DNA from: Lolliginicoccus suaedae
GTDB taxonomy: Bacteria > Actinomycetota > Actinomycetes > Mycobacteriales > Mycobacteriaceae
Assembly: GCF_008312885.1 (NCBI RefSeq)
Contig: NZ_VSSO01000002.1
Coordinates: 421,846-485,845, forward strand
DNA length: 64,000 nucleotides
Direction of reading: 5' to 3'
The stretch's first letter is position 1. Every line of letters begins with the position of its first letter. Positions 43,722-53,465 of the stretch are shown piece after piece. A program made the position numbers and the translations under genes. The notes under the pieces are model-generated. The model did not search any database. It was not told where the DNA came from and saw only the letters and a list, made by a program, of their open reading frames with translations.

Positions 43722-44518
43722 CCAGCGCAGTGCGCGATAACAAGGTGACCAAGGCTGCCGGGAGCATGCTCCGCCAGGCCGGCCTGATCTTCCAGCTGTT
43801 CGTCGACGTCATCCGCAACACCTTCCGCCGACCGTTCCAGACGCGCGAGTTCATCGAGCAGTCCTGGTTCATCGCGAACGTGACGATCCTCCCGACCGCG
43901 CTGGTCGCGATCCCGTTCGGCGCGATCGTCTCGCTGCAGACCGGCTCGCTGATCCGTCAGCTCGGCGCCGAGGGTTTCGTCGGATCGGCCAGCTCGCTCG
44001 CGGTCATCCAGCAGGGCAGCCCCCTGGTGACCGCCCTGCTCGTCGCTGGTGCTGCTGGCTCGGCCGTGACGGCTGACCTGGGATCCCGCACCATTCGCGA
44101 GGAGATCGACGCGATGAAGGTGCTGGGCATCGACCCGATCCAGCGCCTCGTGGTGCCGCGCGTGCTGGCGATGATCATGATCGCCGCGCTGCTCAATGGT
44201 CTTGTCGCCGTGGTCGGCGTCGGCGGTGGCTACATCTTCAACGTGATGCTGCAGGACGGTACTCCTGGAACCTACGTGGCCTCGTTCTCGGCACTGGCCC
44301 AGTTGCCCGACCTCTGGATCGGTGAGCTCAAGGGCATGGTGTTCGGCGTGATCGCAGGCGTGATCGCCGCATATAAGGGACTCAACCCCAAGGGCGGGCC
44401 CAAGGGCGTCGGCGATGCAGTGAACGAGGGCGTCGTCGTCACGTTCCTCTTGCTGTTCTTCGCCAACTTCATCCTTACCGCTGTGTACATCCAGATCATC
44501 CCGCCGAAGGGGGCGTAA
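43718..44518 (+). CDS. yrbEA: YrbE (MlaE-type) permease A of mce operon 2
   Basis: The 266-residue permease has five to six helices and the coupling segment RTIREEIDAMKVLGIDPIQRLVVPRVLA. It is clearly diverged from the operon-1 permease despite the identical ATPase. The start ATG 43718 overlaps the mceG stop. Confidence 0.93.
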   Translation: MTSAVRDNKVTKAAGSMLRQAGLIFQLFVDVIRNTFRRPFQTREFIEQSWFIANVTILPTALVAIPFGAIVSLQTGSLIRQLGAEGFVGSASSLAVIQQGSPLVTALLVAGAAGSAVTADLGSRTIREEIDAMKVLGIDPIQRLVVPRVLAMIMIAALLNGLVAVVGVGGGYIFNVMLQDGTPGTYVASFSALAQLPDLWIGELKGMVFGVIAGVIAAYKGLNPKGGPKGVGDAVNEGVVVTFLLLFFANFILTAVYIQIIPPKGA

Positions 44519-44521
44519 GGC

Positions 44522-45382
44522 ATGACGGCAACCAAGGGCCGCCTCGATGTGATGGGGCGGCGCGCGAAGAAAGCCGCCAAGGCACCCCTCAATACGCTGG
44601 AGGACCTGGGCGGGCAGCTGTCGTTCTACGGCCGCGCTATCGCCTGGATCCCCGCTGCCATCAAGAAGTACCCGAAGGAGATCACCCGCCTGCTCGCCGA
44701 GGTGACCTTCGGCACCGGTGGCCTCGCGGTCATCCTGGGTACCTTCGGCGTCATCATCGCGATGTCCGCCTTCACCGGCGTCGTCGTGGGCATGCAGGGC
44801 TATGCGTCGCTCGATCAGATCGGCGCCTCGGTGCTGACTGGCTTCATCGCCGCGTACATCAACACCCGTGAGGTCGCGCCGATCATTGCGGCGCTAGCAC
44901 TGTCCTCCACCGTCGGATGCGGCTTCACCGCCCAGCTCGGCGCGATGCGCATCTCCGAGGAGATCGACGCGGTCGAGGTCATGGCCGTTCCCAGCCTGCC
45001 CTTCCTCGTCACCACCCGGATCGTGGCAGGATTCATCGCCGTCATCCCGCTCTACATCGTGGGACTGCTCTCCTCGTACTTCGCCTCGCGAGCCATCAAC
45101 GTCTATCTCAATGGCCAATCGACTGGTTCGTACGACCACTACTTCAACCTCTTCCTGCCACCAGAGGATGTGTTGTGGTCGTTCGGCAAGGTCCTGGTGT
45201 TCGCGTTCGTGCTCATCATGGTGCACTGCTACTACGGCTACAACGCTAGTGGTGGCCCCGCCGGCGTGGGCGTTGCCGTCGGTACGTCTGTGCGGACGGT
45301 CATCGTTACCGTCGCCATCCTTGACTTCTTCCTGAGCCTCGCCATCTGGGGCACGACTACCACAGTGAGGGTTGCCGGATGA
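44522..45382 (+). CDS. yrbEB: YrbE (MlaE-type) permease B of mce operon 2
   Basis: The 286-residue permease has about five helices and the segments GFTAQLGAMRISEEIDAVEVM and YGYNASGGPAGVG, typical of the B permease. It starts 3 bp after the A gene and overlaps mceA by ATGA. Confidence 0.93.
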   Translation: MTATKGRLDVMGRRAKKAAKAPLNTLEDLGGQLSFYGRAIAWIPAAIKKYPKEITRLLAEVTFGTGGLAVILGTFGVIIAMSAFTGVVVGMQGYASLDQIGASVLTGFIAAYINTREVAPIIAALALSSTVGCGFTAQLGAMRISEEIDAVEVMAVPSLPFLVTTRIVAGFIAVIPLYIVGLLSSYFASRAINVYLNGQSTGSYDHYFNLFLPPEDVLWSFGKVLVFAFVLIMVHCYYGYNASGGPAGVGVAVGTSVRTVIVTVAILDFFLSLAIWGTTTTVRVAG

Positions 45383-46722
45383 GTGCTGTACCCAGCAAGA
45401 ACAGGCTGCGCTTCATCGGAATCATCTTCCTAGTCCTGATCCTTGCCTTCGTGCTTTTCACGACGCTGACATTCATGAAGGTCTTCAAGCCGGTGACGAA
45501 GGCGACCGTTGTCGTCGACACCCTCGGAAACGCGCTGAGCAACCAGGCTGACGTCAAGATCAATGGCGTCGACGTGGGCGAGGTCCGCAGCACCAGCCTC
45601 GCGCCCGGCGGCCGCCAGGCGCAGATCGAGATCGCGATCGACGCCGACAGGGTGTCCTACGTCCCGGAGAACGTGACCGCGCGCATCGCTCCGAAGACCC
45701 TCTTCGGCGAGCGGTACGTCGCGCTGATCCTGCCGGAGAACCCTGTCGGGGAGATCCAGGCGGGCGCGATGATCCCCGAGGCCACCCAGGGCAGCGTCAT
45801 CGATGCCTCCCGCATGTATGACGTGTTCCACGACCTGCTCACCGCTGTGCCTCCTTCGGATCTCGCCATCACTCTCGGTGCCCTCAACCAGGCATTCAGC
45901 GGGCGCGGCGACAAGCTTGGAGCCATGATCGACCGGTTCCAGGAGATGGCGACCAGCATCAACACCGAGCAGCCGAACCTGGAAGCAACGGTCAGGGATT
46001 TCGCGACCTTCGCGGACACTTACTCCGATGCGCTCCCGGACCTGATCAACGCGCTCGATACGTTCCGCACCACCAACCAGACGATCATTGATGAGCGCTC
46101 CAACGTCGACGCGATGCTCGTCTCCCTCACTCGCTCGTCGAACCAGTTGGCGGACTTCCTCAACACCAACGGCGATAACATCATCTCCATCGCGGCGGAC
46201 TCGAGGGAGACCCTGGAGCTGCTGGCTCGCTACTCACCGGCCTACGGCTGCGCGATCGGCTACTTCGCGGACGTCGAGCCGCGGGTCGACCGCGCGTTCG
46301 GAGTCGGCGTCGAGGAGCGCGGTCGTGGCCTCAACGTGACGGTGGAGCTCGCCAACCCGCGCGGCCGGTACCTGCCCAACCAGGATGAGCCACGCTTGTT
46401 CGATACGCGCGGCCCCATCTGCTACCAGCCGGTGCCAGAAGGACAGGGCAACTTTGGCCAGTACCCGGGTGGCGCGATCAATGATGGAACCTACCCCGTG
46501 CCGTCGCGCAACCCTGGCCCGCAGAACCTGCAGGAACTGCCAGACCCGCTGGCCAGCGTGGTGAGCACGAGCGGACCCGACCTCGCCGGTTCCACGGCGG
46601 AGCGTGACGCGCTGAGCGTCATCTACAGCCAGGGAACCGGAATCGCGCCCGACGACATTCCAGGATGGACCACCATGATCGGAGCACCAATACTTCGCGG
46701 GGCGGAGGTGAGCATCCGATGA
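45379..46722 (+). CDS. mceA: Mce protein A of mce operon 2
   Basis: The 447-residue protein has a membrane helix (~11-30), the MlaD domain (TLGNALSNQADVKINGVDVGEVRS, TLFGERYVALILP), a helical region and a C-terminal part with cysteines in YGCAIGYF and ICYQPVP. It is closer to the canonical actinobacterial MceA than the operon-1 copy. Confidence 0.92.
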   Translation: MSAVPSKNRLRFIGIIFLVLILAFVLFTTLTFMKVFKPVTKATVVVDTLGNALSNQADVKINGVDVGEVRSTSLAPGGRQAQIEIAIDADRVSYVPENVTARIAPKTLFGERYVALILPENPVGEIQAGAMIPEATQGSVIDASRMYDVFHDLLTAVPPSDLAITLGALNQAFSGRGDKLGAMIDRFQEMATSINTEQPNLEATVRDFATFADTYSDALPDLINALDTFRTTNQTIIDERSNVDAMLVSLTRSSNQLADFLNTNGDNIISIAADSRETLELLARYSPAYGCAIGYFADVEPRVDRAFGVGVEERGRGLNVTVELANPRGRYLPNQDEPRLFDTRGPICYQPVPEGQGNFGQYPGGAINDGTYPVPSRNPGPQNLQELPDPLASVVSTSGPDLAGSTAERDALSVIYSQGTGIAPDDIPGWTTMIGAPILRGAEVSIR

Positions 46723-47798
46723 AGAGCCTCGCTGCACCCCTGATCAAGCTGCTTGTCTTCGCTGTCATCACCATCGCGTCAGTCTCGGTGCTCGCCGTGG
46801 CTGTGGCGAACTACCTGCCAACCTCGGGAGCGAAGTACACGGCTCACTTCACCGATGTCACATCGCTGAGCGTCGGCGACGAGGTCCGGATCGCCGGTGT
46901 TCGCGTTGGCAAGGTGACGGCCATCAACCTCCTGCCCCAGGGCGCCGACCGCGATATCGCTGAGGTCGAGTTCCAGCTCCAGGAGGGCATGGAGGTTCCC
47001 GCCAACGTCGACGCTGCCATTCGGTACCGGCACCTCGCTGGCCAGCGGTACATGCTGCTGACCCGGGGGACGACTGGCAACGAGAGCGAGGTCCTCGAAT
47101 CGGGCGATGTGATCCCGCTCGAGCGCACGACGCCAGCGGTCAACCTGACCGTCTTGTTCAACGGCTTCCGGCCCCTGTTCGAGACCCTCGACCCCAACGA
47201 CGTCAACCGGCTCGCGGACCAGATCATCCAGATCTTCCAGGGCGAGCGGACTACCGTCACCCAGCTGGTCGCCAACGTCGGCACCCTGACCAACGCGATC
47301 GCCGACAAGGACCAGGTCATCGGTGCGGTCATCACGAACCTCAACTCCGTGCTCGAGAGGGTCAATGAGCATGACGAGGACATCAAGGACATGGTGACCT
47401 CCCTCGACATCCTGGTCTCTGGCCTCGCTGAGGATCGCGGCACAATCGGGAGCGCGGTCGACTCGCTGTCCGTGCTCACCACGGAGCTGTCGGGCCTCCT
47501 CGAATCCTCCCGCCCCTCCATCCAAGGCACCATTGGCGGCGTCGAGCAGCTCGCGGGCAACCTCAATGCCAACAGTGGCGAGGTGGAATCCGCGCTGCAG
47601 AACCTTCCGGTGAAGCTCGAGCGCGTGGGCAAGACCGCGTCGCTCGGCTCCTGGTTCTCCATCTACCTGTGCGGGCTCGACATCATGCTCGGACCGGGAG
47701 CGCCTTCCACGGTTAGTGTTCCAGGCGGCATCCCGCGCCTGAACCAGCCGATCTATACCAACGCTTCGCCACGCTGCCAACCTGGGGGTATCCAGTGA
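46719..47798 (+). CDS. mceB: Mce protein B of mce operon 2
   Basis: The 359-residue protein has an N-terminal helix (~7-30), the MlaD domain (FTDVTSLSVGDEVRIAGVRVGKVTAI, LAGQRYMLLTRG), helices, and the MceB C-terminal signature LGSWFSIYLCGL. ATG 46719 overlaps the mceA stop; the frame open from 46665 is not needed. Confidence 0.93.
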   Translation: MKSLAAPLIKLLVFAVITIASVSVLAVAVANYLPTSGAKYTAHFTDVTSLSVGDEVRIAGVRVGKVTAINLLPQGADRDIAEVEFQLQEGMEVPANVDAAIRYRHLAGQRYMLLTRGTTGNESEVLESGDVIPLERTTPAVNLTVLFNGFRPLFETLDPNDVNRLADQIIQIFQGERTTVTQLVANVGTLTNAIADKDQVIGAVITNLNSVLERVNEHDEDIKDMVTSLDILVSGLAEDRGTIGSAVDSLSVLTTELSGLLESSRPSIQGTIGGVEQLAGNLNANSGEVESALQNLPVKLERVGKTASLGSWFSIYLCGLDIMLGPGAPSTVSVPGGIPRLNQPIYTNASPRCQPGGIQ

Positions 47799-48790
47799 CA
47801 AAGCACCGCAATCCCGCTGTCACCGGCTTCATCGGTGTCATCGTGATCCTGGCAGCCACGGCATCCGCCTTCTTCCTGACCGATGTCCCGCTATATGGCC
47901 AGGCCCAGCGCTACACCGCTGAGTTCAGCGAGACCGCCGGCATGGACGTTGGTGCCGAGGTCCGCGTCGCGGGCGTCAAGGTCGGGGAGGTCACCGACAT
48001 GACTCTCGAGGGCGACCGTGTCGCTGTCGGGCTCCGCGTCGAGGACACCTGGATCGGCGACCGCTCCGAGGCCTCCATCCAGATCAAGACCGTCCTGGGC
48101 CAGAAGTATGTCGCGCTCGATCCTCGTGGTACCGAGGCACTCGATCCCCGCGACCGAATCCCGCTGGAGCGCACGACCGCGCCCTACGACGTCATCCCGG
48201 CGTTCTCCGACGCGGCAGAGACGCTCGGCGAGATCGACATGGAGCAGGCGGCCGACGCTTTCCGCACCCTCTCCGACACCTTCGCCGACACTCCTGAGCA
48301 CATGCGCAACGCGATCGATGGGGTCACCAGGCTTTCGCAGACCATCTCCCAGCGCGACGAGGAATTGGTACGGCTTCTCGCGGAGACCCGCGAGACCACC
48401 CAGATCTTCGCTGATCGCAATGAGGAGTTCAGCCGCCTGATCACCAACGCTGGCCTGCTGCTCCAGGAGCTCAACATCCGGCGCGAGGCGATCTCGATCC
48501 TCCTGCAGTCCACCCAGGATCTCTCCACCGAGCTCACCGGTCTCGTCGAGGACAACGAGGCCCAGATGGGCCCAGCGCTGGCGCAGCTGCAGGGAGTCAC
48601 CGATATCCTCGTGCGCAACCAGGAAGCGTTGCAGCGAGGGGTGAACCTTCTCGCACCGTTCTACCGGGTCTTCGCAGACACCCTCGCCAACGGGCGCTGG
48701 TTCGACATCGCCATCGTCAACCTCACGCCGCCCGGGCTGCCTGAGGTCCCAGGCGTTCGTGCCCCGATCAACACCGAGGGAGTTAACTGA
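47795..48790 (+). CDS. mceC: Mce protein C of mce operon 2
   Basis: The 331-residue protein has a membrane helix (~10-30), the MlaD domain (SETAGMDVGAEVRVAGVKVGEVTDM, VLGQKYVALDPRG), helices, and ends in the NGRWFDIAIVNL segment and a proline-containing tail. No cysteine is present, unlike MceC of operon 1. The GTG start overlaps the mceB stop. Confidence 0.92.
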   Translation: MTKHRNPAVTGFIGVIVILAATASAFFLTDVPLYGQAQRYTAEFSETAGMDVGAEVRVAGVKVGEVTDMTLEGDRVAVGLRVEDTWIGDRSEASIQIKTVLGQKYVALDPRGTEALDPRDRIPLERTTAPYDVIPAFSDAAETLGEIDMEQAADAFRTLSDTFADTPEHMRNAIDGVTRLSQTISQRDEELVRLLAETRETTQIFADRNEEFSRLITNAGLLLQELNIRREAISILLQSTQDLSTELTGLVEDNEAQMGPALAQLQGVTDILVRNQEALQRGVNLLAPFYRVFADTLANGRWFDIAIVNLTPPGLPEVPGVRAPINTEGVN

Positions 48791-50031
48791 TGGCCAAGAA
48801 AGGCATCGGATTCATCGCGGGTGCCCTGGTGCTGCTGCTCCTCGTCGGGACCATCGCTTGGTGGTTCCTGTTCCGGCCGGGGCTCCAGATCACCACGCAC
48901 TTCCCGACGACTACCGGCATCTACAGCGGAACCAAGGTACGCGTGCTGGGCATGGAGGTCGGCAAGGTCTCCAGCGTCACCCCCGTCGGCGACGAGGTGC
49001 GCGTGGAGATGAACATCGACAGGGGAGTGAAGATCCCCGCTGATGCCTTCGCCATGCAGATGACCCCCTCGCTCATCTCCGACCGCTTCATCCAGCTCTC
49101 GCCCGCCTACTCGGGCGGTCCGGAGCTCGAGGGCAACGACGCCGAGATCCCGCGCGAGCGCGCCCGCGTCCCGGTCGAGGTCGATGAGATCTACCGCTCG
49201 CTCGCCGAGTTCTCCGAGGCAATGGGCTCGGAGGGCGCGAACAAGGACGGGGCGCTGTCGGAGTTCATCGACACCTCCCACGCAAACCTGGTGGGCAACG
49301 GAGAGGCCCTCGGTGAATCGATCACCGAGCTCGCCGAGGCATCGCGGACATTCGCGAATGGCAGCGACGACTTCTTCGGCACCATCCGCAATCTGCAGGA
49401 ACTGACGAGCGCGCTGGCCGAGAACGACACCCAGGTGCGCAACTTCAACACCCAGATGGCGATCTTCACCGACTACCTCGCTGGGGAGAGGGAGAACGTC
49501 GGGGCAGCGATCAACCAGCTGTCGTTCGCGCTCGATGACGTCGCGCGCTTCGTGAATGACAACCGCGAGGGGCTGGCGTCCAATGCGGACGGCCTCGTGC
49601 AGATCACGTCCCGGTTGACACAGGAGACGGACGCGCTGCGGGAGATCCTCGTGAACGCGCCGCTCGCGACCAGCAACCTCGCGAACGCCTACGATGCGGA
49701 ATCCGGCACTCTCGCTGCCCGGCTCAACGTGCTCGAGCTCCAGGACCTCGGCGGCTCCATCTGTGGGCTGATCGACCTGCAGCGGCTGTACCCAGGCGAT
49801 CAGCGCTTCGCTGATCTCGGCAGGCAGATGGCGCCGATCCTGGAGCAATGCGAAGGTCTCGCGGATCAGCTCAATGCTGGTGTGCGCAGCCCAGGAGTGG
49901 TGCTGCCACTGGGCATCATGAGCAACCAGCTCGTCCAGGGCGCAGGCCCGGTCCCAGGGACAGTGCCTGGCAACCTGGCACCGATCCCGCTCACTGATCT
50001 CGAACGCTCACTGGTCGGAGGTGGACGGTGA
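48790..50031 (+). CDS. mceD: Mce protein D of mce operon 2
   Basis: The 413-residue protein has an N-terminal helix (~7-28), the MlaD domain (FPTTTGIYSGTKVRVLGMEVGKVSSV, LISDRFIQLSPAY), a long helical region, and a C-terminal segment with cysteines in SICGLIDL and EQCEGL. The ATG overlaps the mceC stop by one base (TGATG). Confidence 0.92.
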   Translation: MAKKGIGFIAGALVLLLLVGTIAWWFLFRPGLQITTHFPTTTGIYSGTKVRVLGMEVGKVSSVTPVGDEVRVEMNIDRGVKIPADAFAMQMTPSLISDRFIQLSPAYSGGPELEGNDAEIPRERARVPVEVDEIYRSLAEFSEAMGSEGANKDGALSEFIDTSHANLVGNGEALGESITELAEASRTFANGSDDFFGTIRNLQELTSALAENDTQVRNFNTQMAIFTDYLAGERENVGAAINQLSFALDDVARFVNDNREGLASNADGLVQITSRLTQETDALREILVNAPLATSNLANAYDAESGTLAARLNVLELQDLGGSICGLIDLQRLYPGDQRFADLGRQMAPILEQCEGLADQLNAGVRSPGVVLPLGIMSNQLVQGAGPVPGTVPGNLAPIPLTDLERSLVGGGR

Positions 50032-51308
50032 TCAATCCGTCAAGGGGCAACGCTCCAAGAACCAGCAATGCCACTCCACGGCGCAGGCCGGGCCGCTTGC
50101 TCGGCCTAGGCATCAGCCTCGCCGCGGTGGGCGCGACGACCACCGGCTGCGTGATGGAGGACGGCATCTACTCGCTGCCGCTTCCCGGTGGTGCTGACCT
50201 CGGCAGTGACCCGATCAGCGTCACCGCCGAGTTCGACCAGGTGCCGGAGGTTTTCCCCGACACCCTCGTCAAGGTCAACGGCGTGAGCGTGGGAATGGTC
50301 GATGACGTCAACCTGAGCGAGGACGGCTGGAACGCGATCGTCTCCATGCGCCTGCGCGATGGCCTCGAGCTGCCGGACAACTCGTTGATCTCCATCCAGC
50401 AGACCGCGCTCCTCGGCGAGAAGTTCGTCGCCATCGAGCCGCCGGAATCGGACAGGGCGCCTGGTGTCATCGAGGAGGGAGACCTCATCCCTGCGGACAA
50501 CAGCCGTGTCCAGATCGAGATCGAGGACATCTTCGGCGCGCTGTCGCTGCTGCTCAACGGTGGTGGCGTCGCGCAGATCCAGCCAATCCTCGACGAGCTC
50601 GAGAAGGCCTTCGGTGGTCGCGAGCCACAGGTCAAGTCGCTCCTGCAAGAGACCAACACGCTCGTCAATAGCCTGAACAACCAGCGTGGCGAGATCCAGC
50701 GAGCGCTGGACAACCTCGAGGTGATGTCGGGACGGCTCGACGCGCAGCGCGACCAGATCAGCGCGATCGCCGAGGAGATCCCCCGGGGCACCCAGATCCT
50801 CGCGGAGCAGACGCCGCAACTGATCGAGGCGCTCCGCCAGATCGAGGCGATGAGCACGATCGGCTCGGAAGTAATCAGTGCGGCTCGCGAGGATCTCGTC
50901 GCGGACCTGCGCGCATTGCGACCGGTCGTCCAAGCCCTTGCCAACACCGGTGCGGACCTGCCGGATTCACTGTCGATCCTGCCGACCTACCCGTTCCCGG
51001 ACAGCGCCATCGAGGCGTCGTACGCCGGGGCGGTCAATGGTTGGCTCTCGGTGGACCTCCAGCTTGCTGACACCCTGGAGAACCTGGGCATCGGACAGCC
51101 GCCGCCGCAGTACATCGCGCCCTACGGGCAGCCGCAGCCCGTCATCGACCCGAGCAACCCCTACGTCAATGGCAACGGTCCAGTGCCGGGTCCGGGGACA
51201 GCGCCGCTGATCCCGCTGGGTAATCTGCTGCCCGCGCGGGCGCCGGTGGAGTCGCCACTCGGACAGTTCCAGGAACTCCTCGACACCTTGGGGGTCGGCC
51301 AGCCATGA
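50028..51308 (+). CDS. mceE: Mce lipoprotein E of mce operon 2
   Basis: The 426-residue lipoprotein has a basic N-terminus, a hydrophobic stretch and the lipobox TTGC (Cys near residue 41), then the MlaD domain (FPDTLVKVNGVSVGMVDDV, LLGEKFVAIEPP), helices and a proline-rich tail (residues ~360-400). GTG 50028 overlaps the mceD stop. The long signal region suggests the true start may lie a few codons further in. Confidence 0.93.
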   Translation: MINPSRGNAPRTSNATPRRRPGRLLGLGISLAAVGATTTGCVMEDGIYSLPLPGGADLGSDPISVTAEFDQVPEVFPDTLVKVNGVSVGMVDDVNLSEDGWNAIVSMRLRDGLELPDNSLISIQQTALLGEKFVAIEPPESDRAPGVIEEGDLIPADNSRVQIEIEDIFGALSLLLNGGGVAQIQPILDELEKAFGGREPQVKSLLQETNTLVNSLNNQRGEIQRALDNLEVMSGRLDAQRDQISAIAEEIPRGTQILAEQTPQLIEALRQIEAMSTIGSEVISAAREDLVADLRALRPVVQALANTGADLPDSLSILPTYPFPDSAIEASYAGAVNGWLSVDLQLADTLENLGIGQPPPQYIAPYGQPQPVIDPSNPYVNGNGPVPGPGTAPLIPLGNLLPARAPVESPLGQFQELLDTLGVGQP

Positions 51309-52564
51309 TATCCCGCTTCGTCAAGATCCAACTGGTCATGTTCGTGGTGATCGCCGTCGTCGGCGTCGTGTTCGTGGGCGCCAAGTACGCACGACTGCAC
51401 ACCTTGCTGGGCTTCGGCGAGTACTCGGTCTACGTCGATATGGCCGAGGAGGGCGGCACGGGCGGCATCTTCCCGCTGGCCGAGGTCACCTACCGCGGAG
51501 TGCCTGTCGGCCTCATCGGGGAGCTCTCGCCGGTCGACGGAGGCACGCGGGTGGAGCTGCTAATCCGCTCGGGCAGCCCGGACATCCCGGCCTCGTCGCG
51601 GGCCGTGGTGGCGAACCGCTCCGCCGCGGGCGAGCAGTTCCTGGATCTGCGCGCTGAGACCGAGGAGGGGCCCTACCTCGAGGAGGGTTCGGTCATTGGG
51701 TTCGACCGTTCCTCGGCGCCGGTCCGTGTCGACAGGTTGCTCGATGGTCTCTATGACCTCTCGCAGTCGATTCCGCTGGAGAAGTTCCGCGAGGTGGTCG
51801 AGGAGACCGCATCGGTCTTCCACGCCAGGGGCGAGGACCTCGGTACGATTATCGACTCGTTCGATACCTTCTCGGAGGAAGCGAACGACTCCATGCCCGA
51901 GGTGCTGCAGTTCCTTCGCGATGGCAGCATCTTCTTGAACACGCAGGCCGAGCAGCAGAACGAGATCCGCTCGTTCTCCAGCGATCTCGGGCTCGTGACC
52001 GACCAGCTTCAGCAGAGCGACCAGGACATCCGGCGCATCATCGGCACGTCGACAAACGCGAGTGATGCCGTGAGCGCGCTGCTCGACCGGGCCGGACCGT
52101 CGCTCACCGGGATCCTCAGCGATACGGCTCCCATTGCCGGGGTCCTCGCGGAGCGGGGCCAGTACCTGCGCCCGGTGCTGCAAGCGCTGCCTGCCCTCGG
52201 CGCCGCGGCGTACACCGTCGCCCCCGGCGACGGGACGGCGCACTTCGGCCTGGTCTTCGAGCTGAACAACCCACCGGCGTGCACGCTGGGCTACGAGGGC
52301 ACCTATGACCGGCTGCCCGCCGGGCCCACGGTCGATGCGGTGTACAACGGCACGCACGCGGACTGGGAATGGGACACCTCAGTAGGGTGCCGCACCCCCC
52401 AGGGAAGCCCGACCGGTGTGCGTAGCTCCAACAAGATGGTCTACGCCGATCCCGATACGCCACAGCCGTGGGACCGCAATCCAAAGGTCGCTCCGGATAC
52501 CGCGGATCTCAATCCGTTCGCGCAGCAGACCGCGCAGTTGCTCGATCTGCTCGACGGCGACTAG
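51305..52564 (+). CDS. mceF: Mce protein F of mce operon 2
   Basis: The 419-residue protein has an N-terminal helix (~8-26), an MlaD domain (GGIFPLAEVTYRGVPVGLIGEL, SAAGEQFLDLRAE), helices, and a C-terminal region with cysteines (PPACTLGYEG, VGCRTPQG). It is last in the canonical order and is followed by a strong terminator. Confidence 0.93.
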   Translation: MISRFVKIQLVMFVVIAVVGVVFVGAKYARLHTLLGFGEYSVYVDMAEEGGTGGIFPLAEVTYRGVPVGLIGELSPVDGGTRVELLIRSGSPDIPASSRAVVANRSAAGEQFLDLRAETEEGPYLEEGSVIGFDRSSAPVRVDRLLDGLYDLSQSIPLEKFREVVEETASVFHARGEDLGTIIDSFDTFSEEANDSMPEVLQFLRDGSIFLNTQAEQQNEIRSFSSDLGLVTDQLQQSDQDIRRIIGTSTNASDAVSALLDRAGPSLTGILSDTAPIAGVLAERGQYLRPVLQALPALGAAAYTVAPGDGTAHFGLVFELNNPPACTLGYEGTYDRLPAGPTVDAVYNGTHADWEWDTSVGCRTPQGSPTGVRSSNKMVYADPDTPQPWDRNPKVAPDTADLNPFAQQTAQLLDLLDGD

Positions 52565-52575
52565 CAGGACAGCAT

Positions 52576-52610
52576 CTAGTGGGGCCCAGGCAGTGACTGG
52601 GCCCCACTAG
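52576..52610 (+). terminator. Strong terminator after mceF of operon 2
   Basis: CTAGTGGGGCCCA (52576-52588) pairs perfectly with TGGGCCCCACTAG (52598-52610) around a 9-nt loop. It separates mceF from the Mce-associated genes. Confidence 0.85.
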
Positions 52611-52687
52611 ATGTGTGTTTGCTTGCGGTTTCCTGAGAACCGCATGGGTTGTTCGGGCCAAGCACTTGTCGAAGGTACGGTGAACGC

Positions 52688-53383
52688 GTGAGTGAGAAGC
52701 AAGGCACAGAAGCCGGAGAAATGACTGGCGCGCCACAGCGCCGCAGTGGCGCGACGATCGCGCTCGGGGCGGTGGCGGTGCTGCTGGTCGCAGCGATCGC
52801 CTGGCTCGCTTGGTTGTGGTGGGGCGTGCTCGAGGGCCGAGGTGTCGCGGCGGAACGCGACCGTGCCCTGACGGCAGCCTATGGCGCCGTGGTCACGATG
52901 AACTCCCTCGATGGCGATGATCCCACCGGGACTCTCGAGGAGATTCGCTCCGTGATCACCGGTGAAGAGATCAACGAGCAGATCGACCAGGCCGAGGAGG
53001 CTTTGCTCGGCCGTGACACCGCTGGGCGCCGGATCAGCGTGGAGGTGACCGATATAGCGCTGGAGTCCTTCGATCCGGAGGCAGGCCAGGCTGAAGTGTT
53101 CGCCGTGCTCAACCAGACGGCGGAGCGCCCCGACACGGGGAACGTCGTGCAGCGGGTCATCGCGGGAATGACGCTGAGCGAGGTCGACGGCAAGTGGCTC
53201 GTCTCGGCCTCCGACTATGTCGCTCTCTCCACACCGATCGTGGGTGGTCCTGCCGCAGGGGAGGAGCAGGCCAACCCGGGTTCCCCTGGCGAGGGAGCGC
53301 CCCAGCCAGAGGGCGAGCAGGTTCCCGCGCCGGAGGGTGAAGGAACCGCTCCGTCGGACGGCGCGCCGGGGGAGGGCGAGTGA
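52688..53383 (+). CDS. Mce-associated membrane protein 1 after operon 2
   Basis: The 231-residue protein has a ~25-residue cytoplasmic tail, one helix (about residues 28-50), an NTF2-like domain (RDRALTAAYGAVVTMNSLDGDDPTGTLEEI ... VDGKWLVSASDYV), and a 50-residue C-terminal tail rich in Pro, Gly and Glu. This matches Mce-associated (Mam) proteins. GTG 52688 is chosen; ATG 52721 would shorten the tail. It stands behind a terminator, so it may have its own promoter. Confidence 0.8.
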   Translation: MSEKQGTEAGEMTGAPQRRSGATIALGAVAVLLVAAIAWLAWLWWGVLEGRGVAAERDRALTAAYGAVVTMNSLDGDDPTGTLEEIRSVITGEEINEQIDQAEEALLGRDTAGRRISVEVTDIALESFDPEAGQAEVFAVLNQTAERPDTGNVVQRVIAGMTLSEVDGKWLVSASDYVALSTPIVGGPAAGEEQANPGSPGEGAPQPEGEQVPAPEGEGTAPSDGAPGEGE

Positions 53384-53465
53384 GGGCGCTCGCGATCACT
53401 GACCCTGTCACGATGCTCGCGAGCACGCGTGACCGCCGTAGCTTCTTCGAGGGAGAGTAATCATC

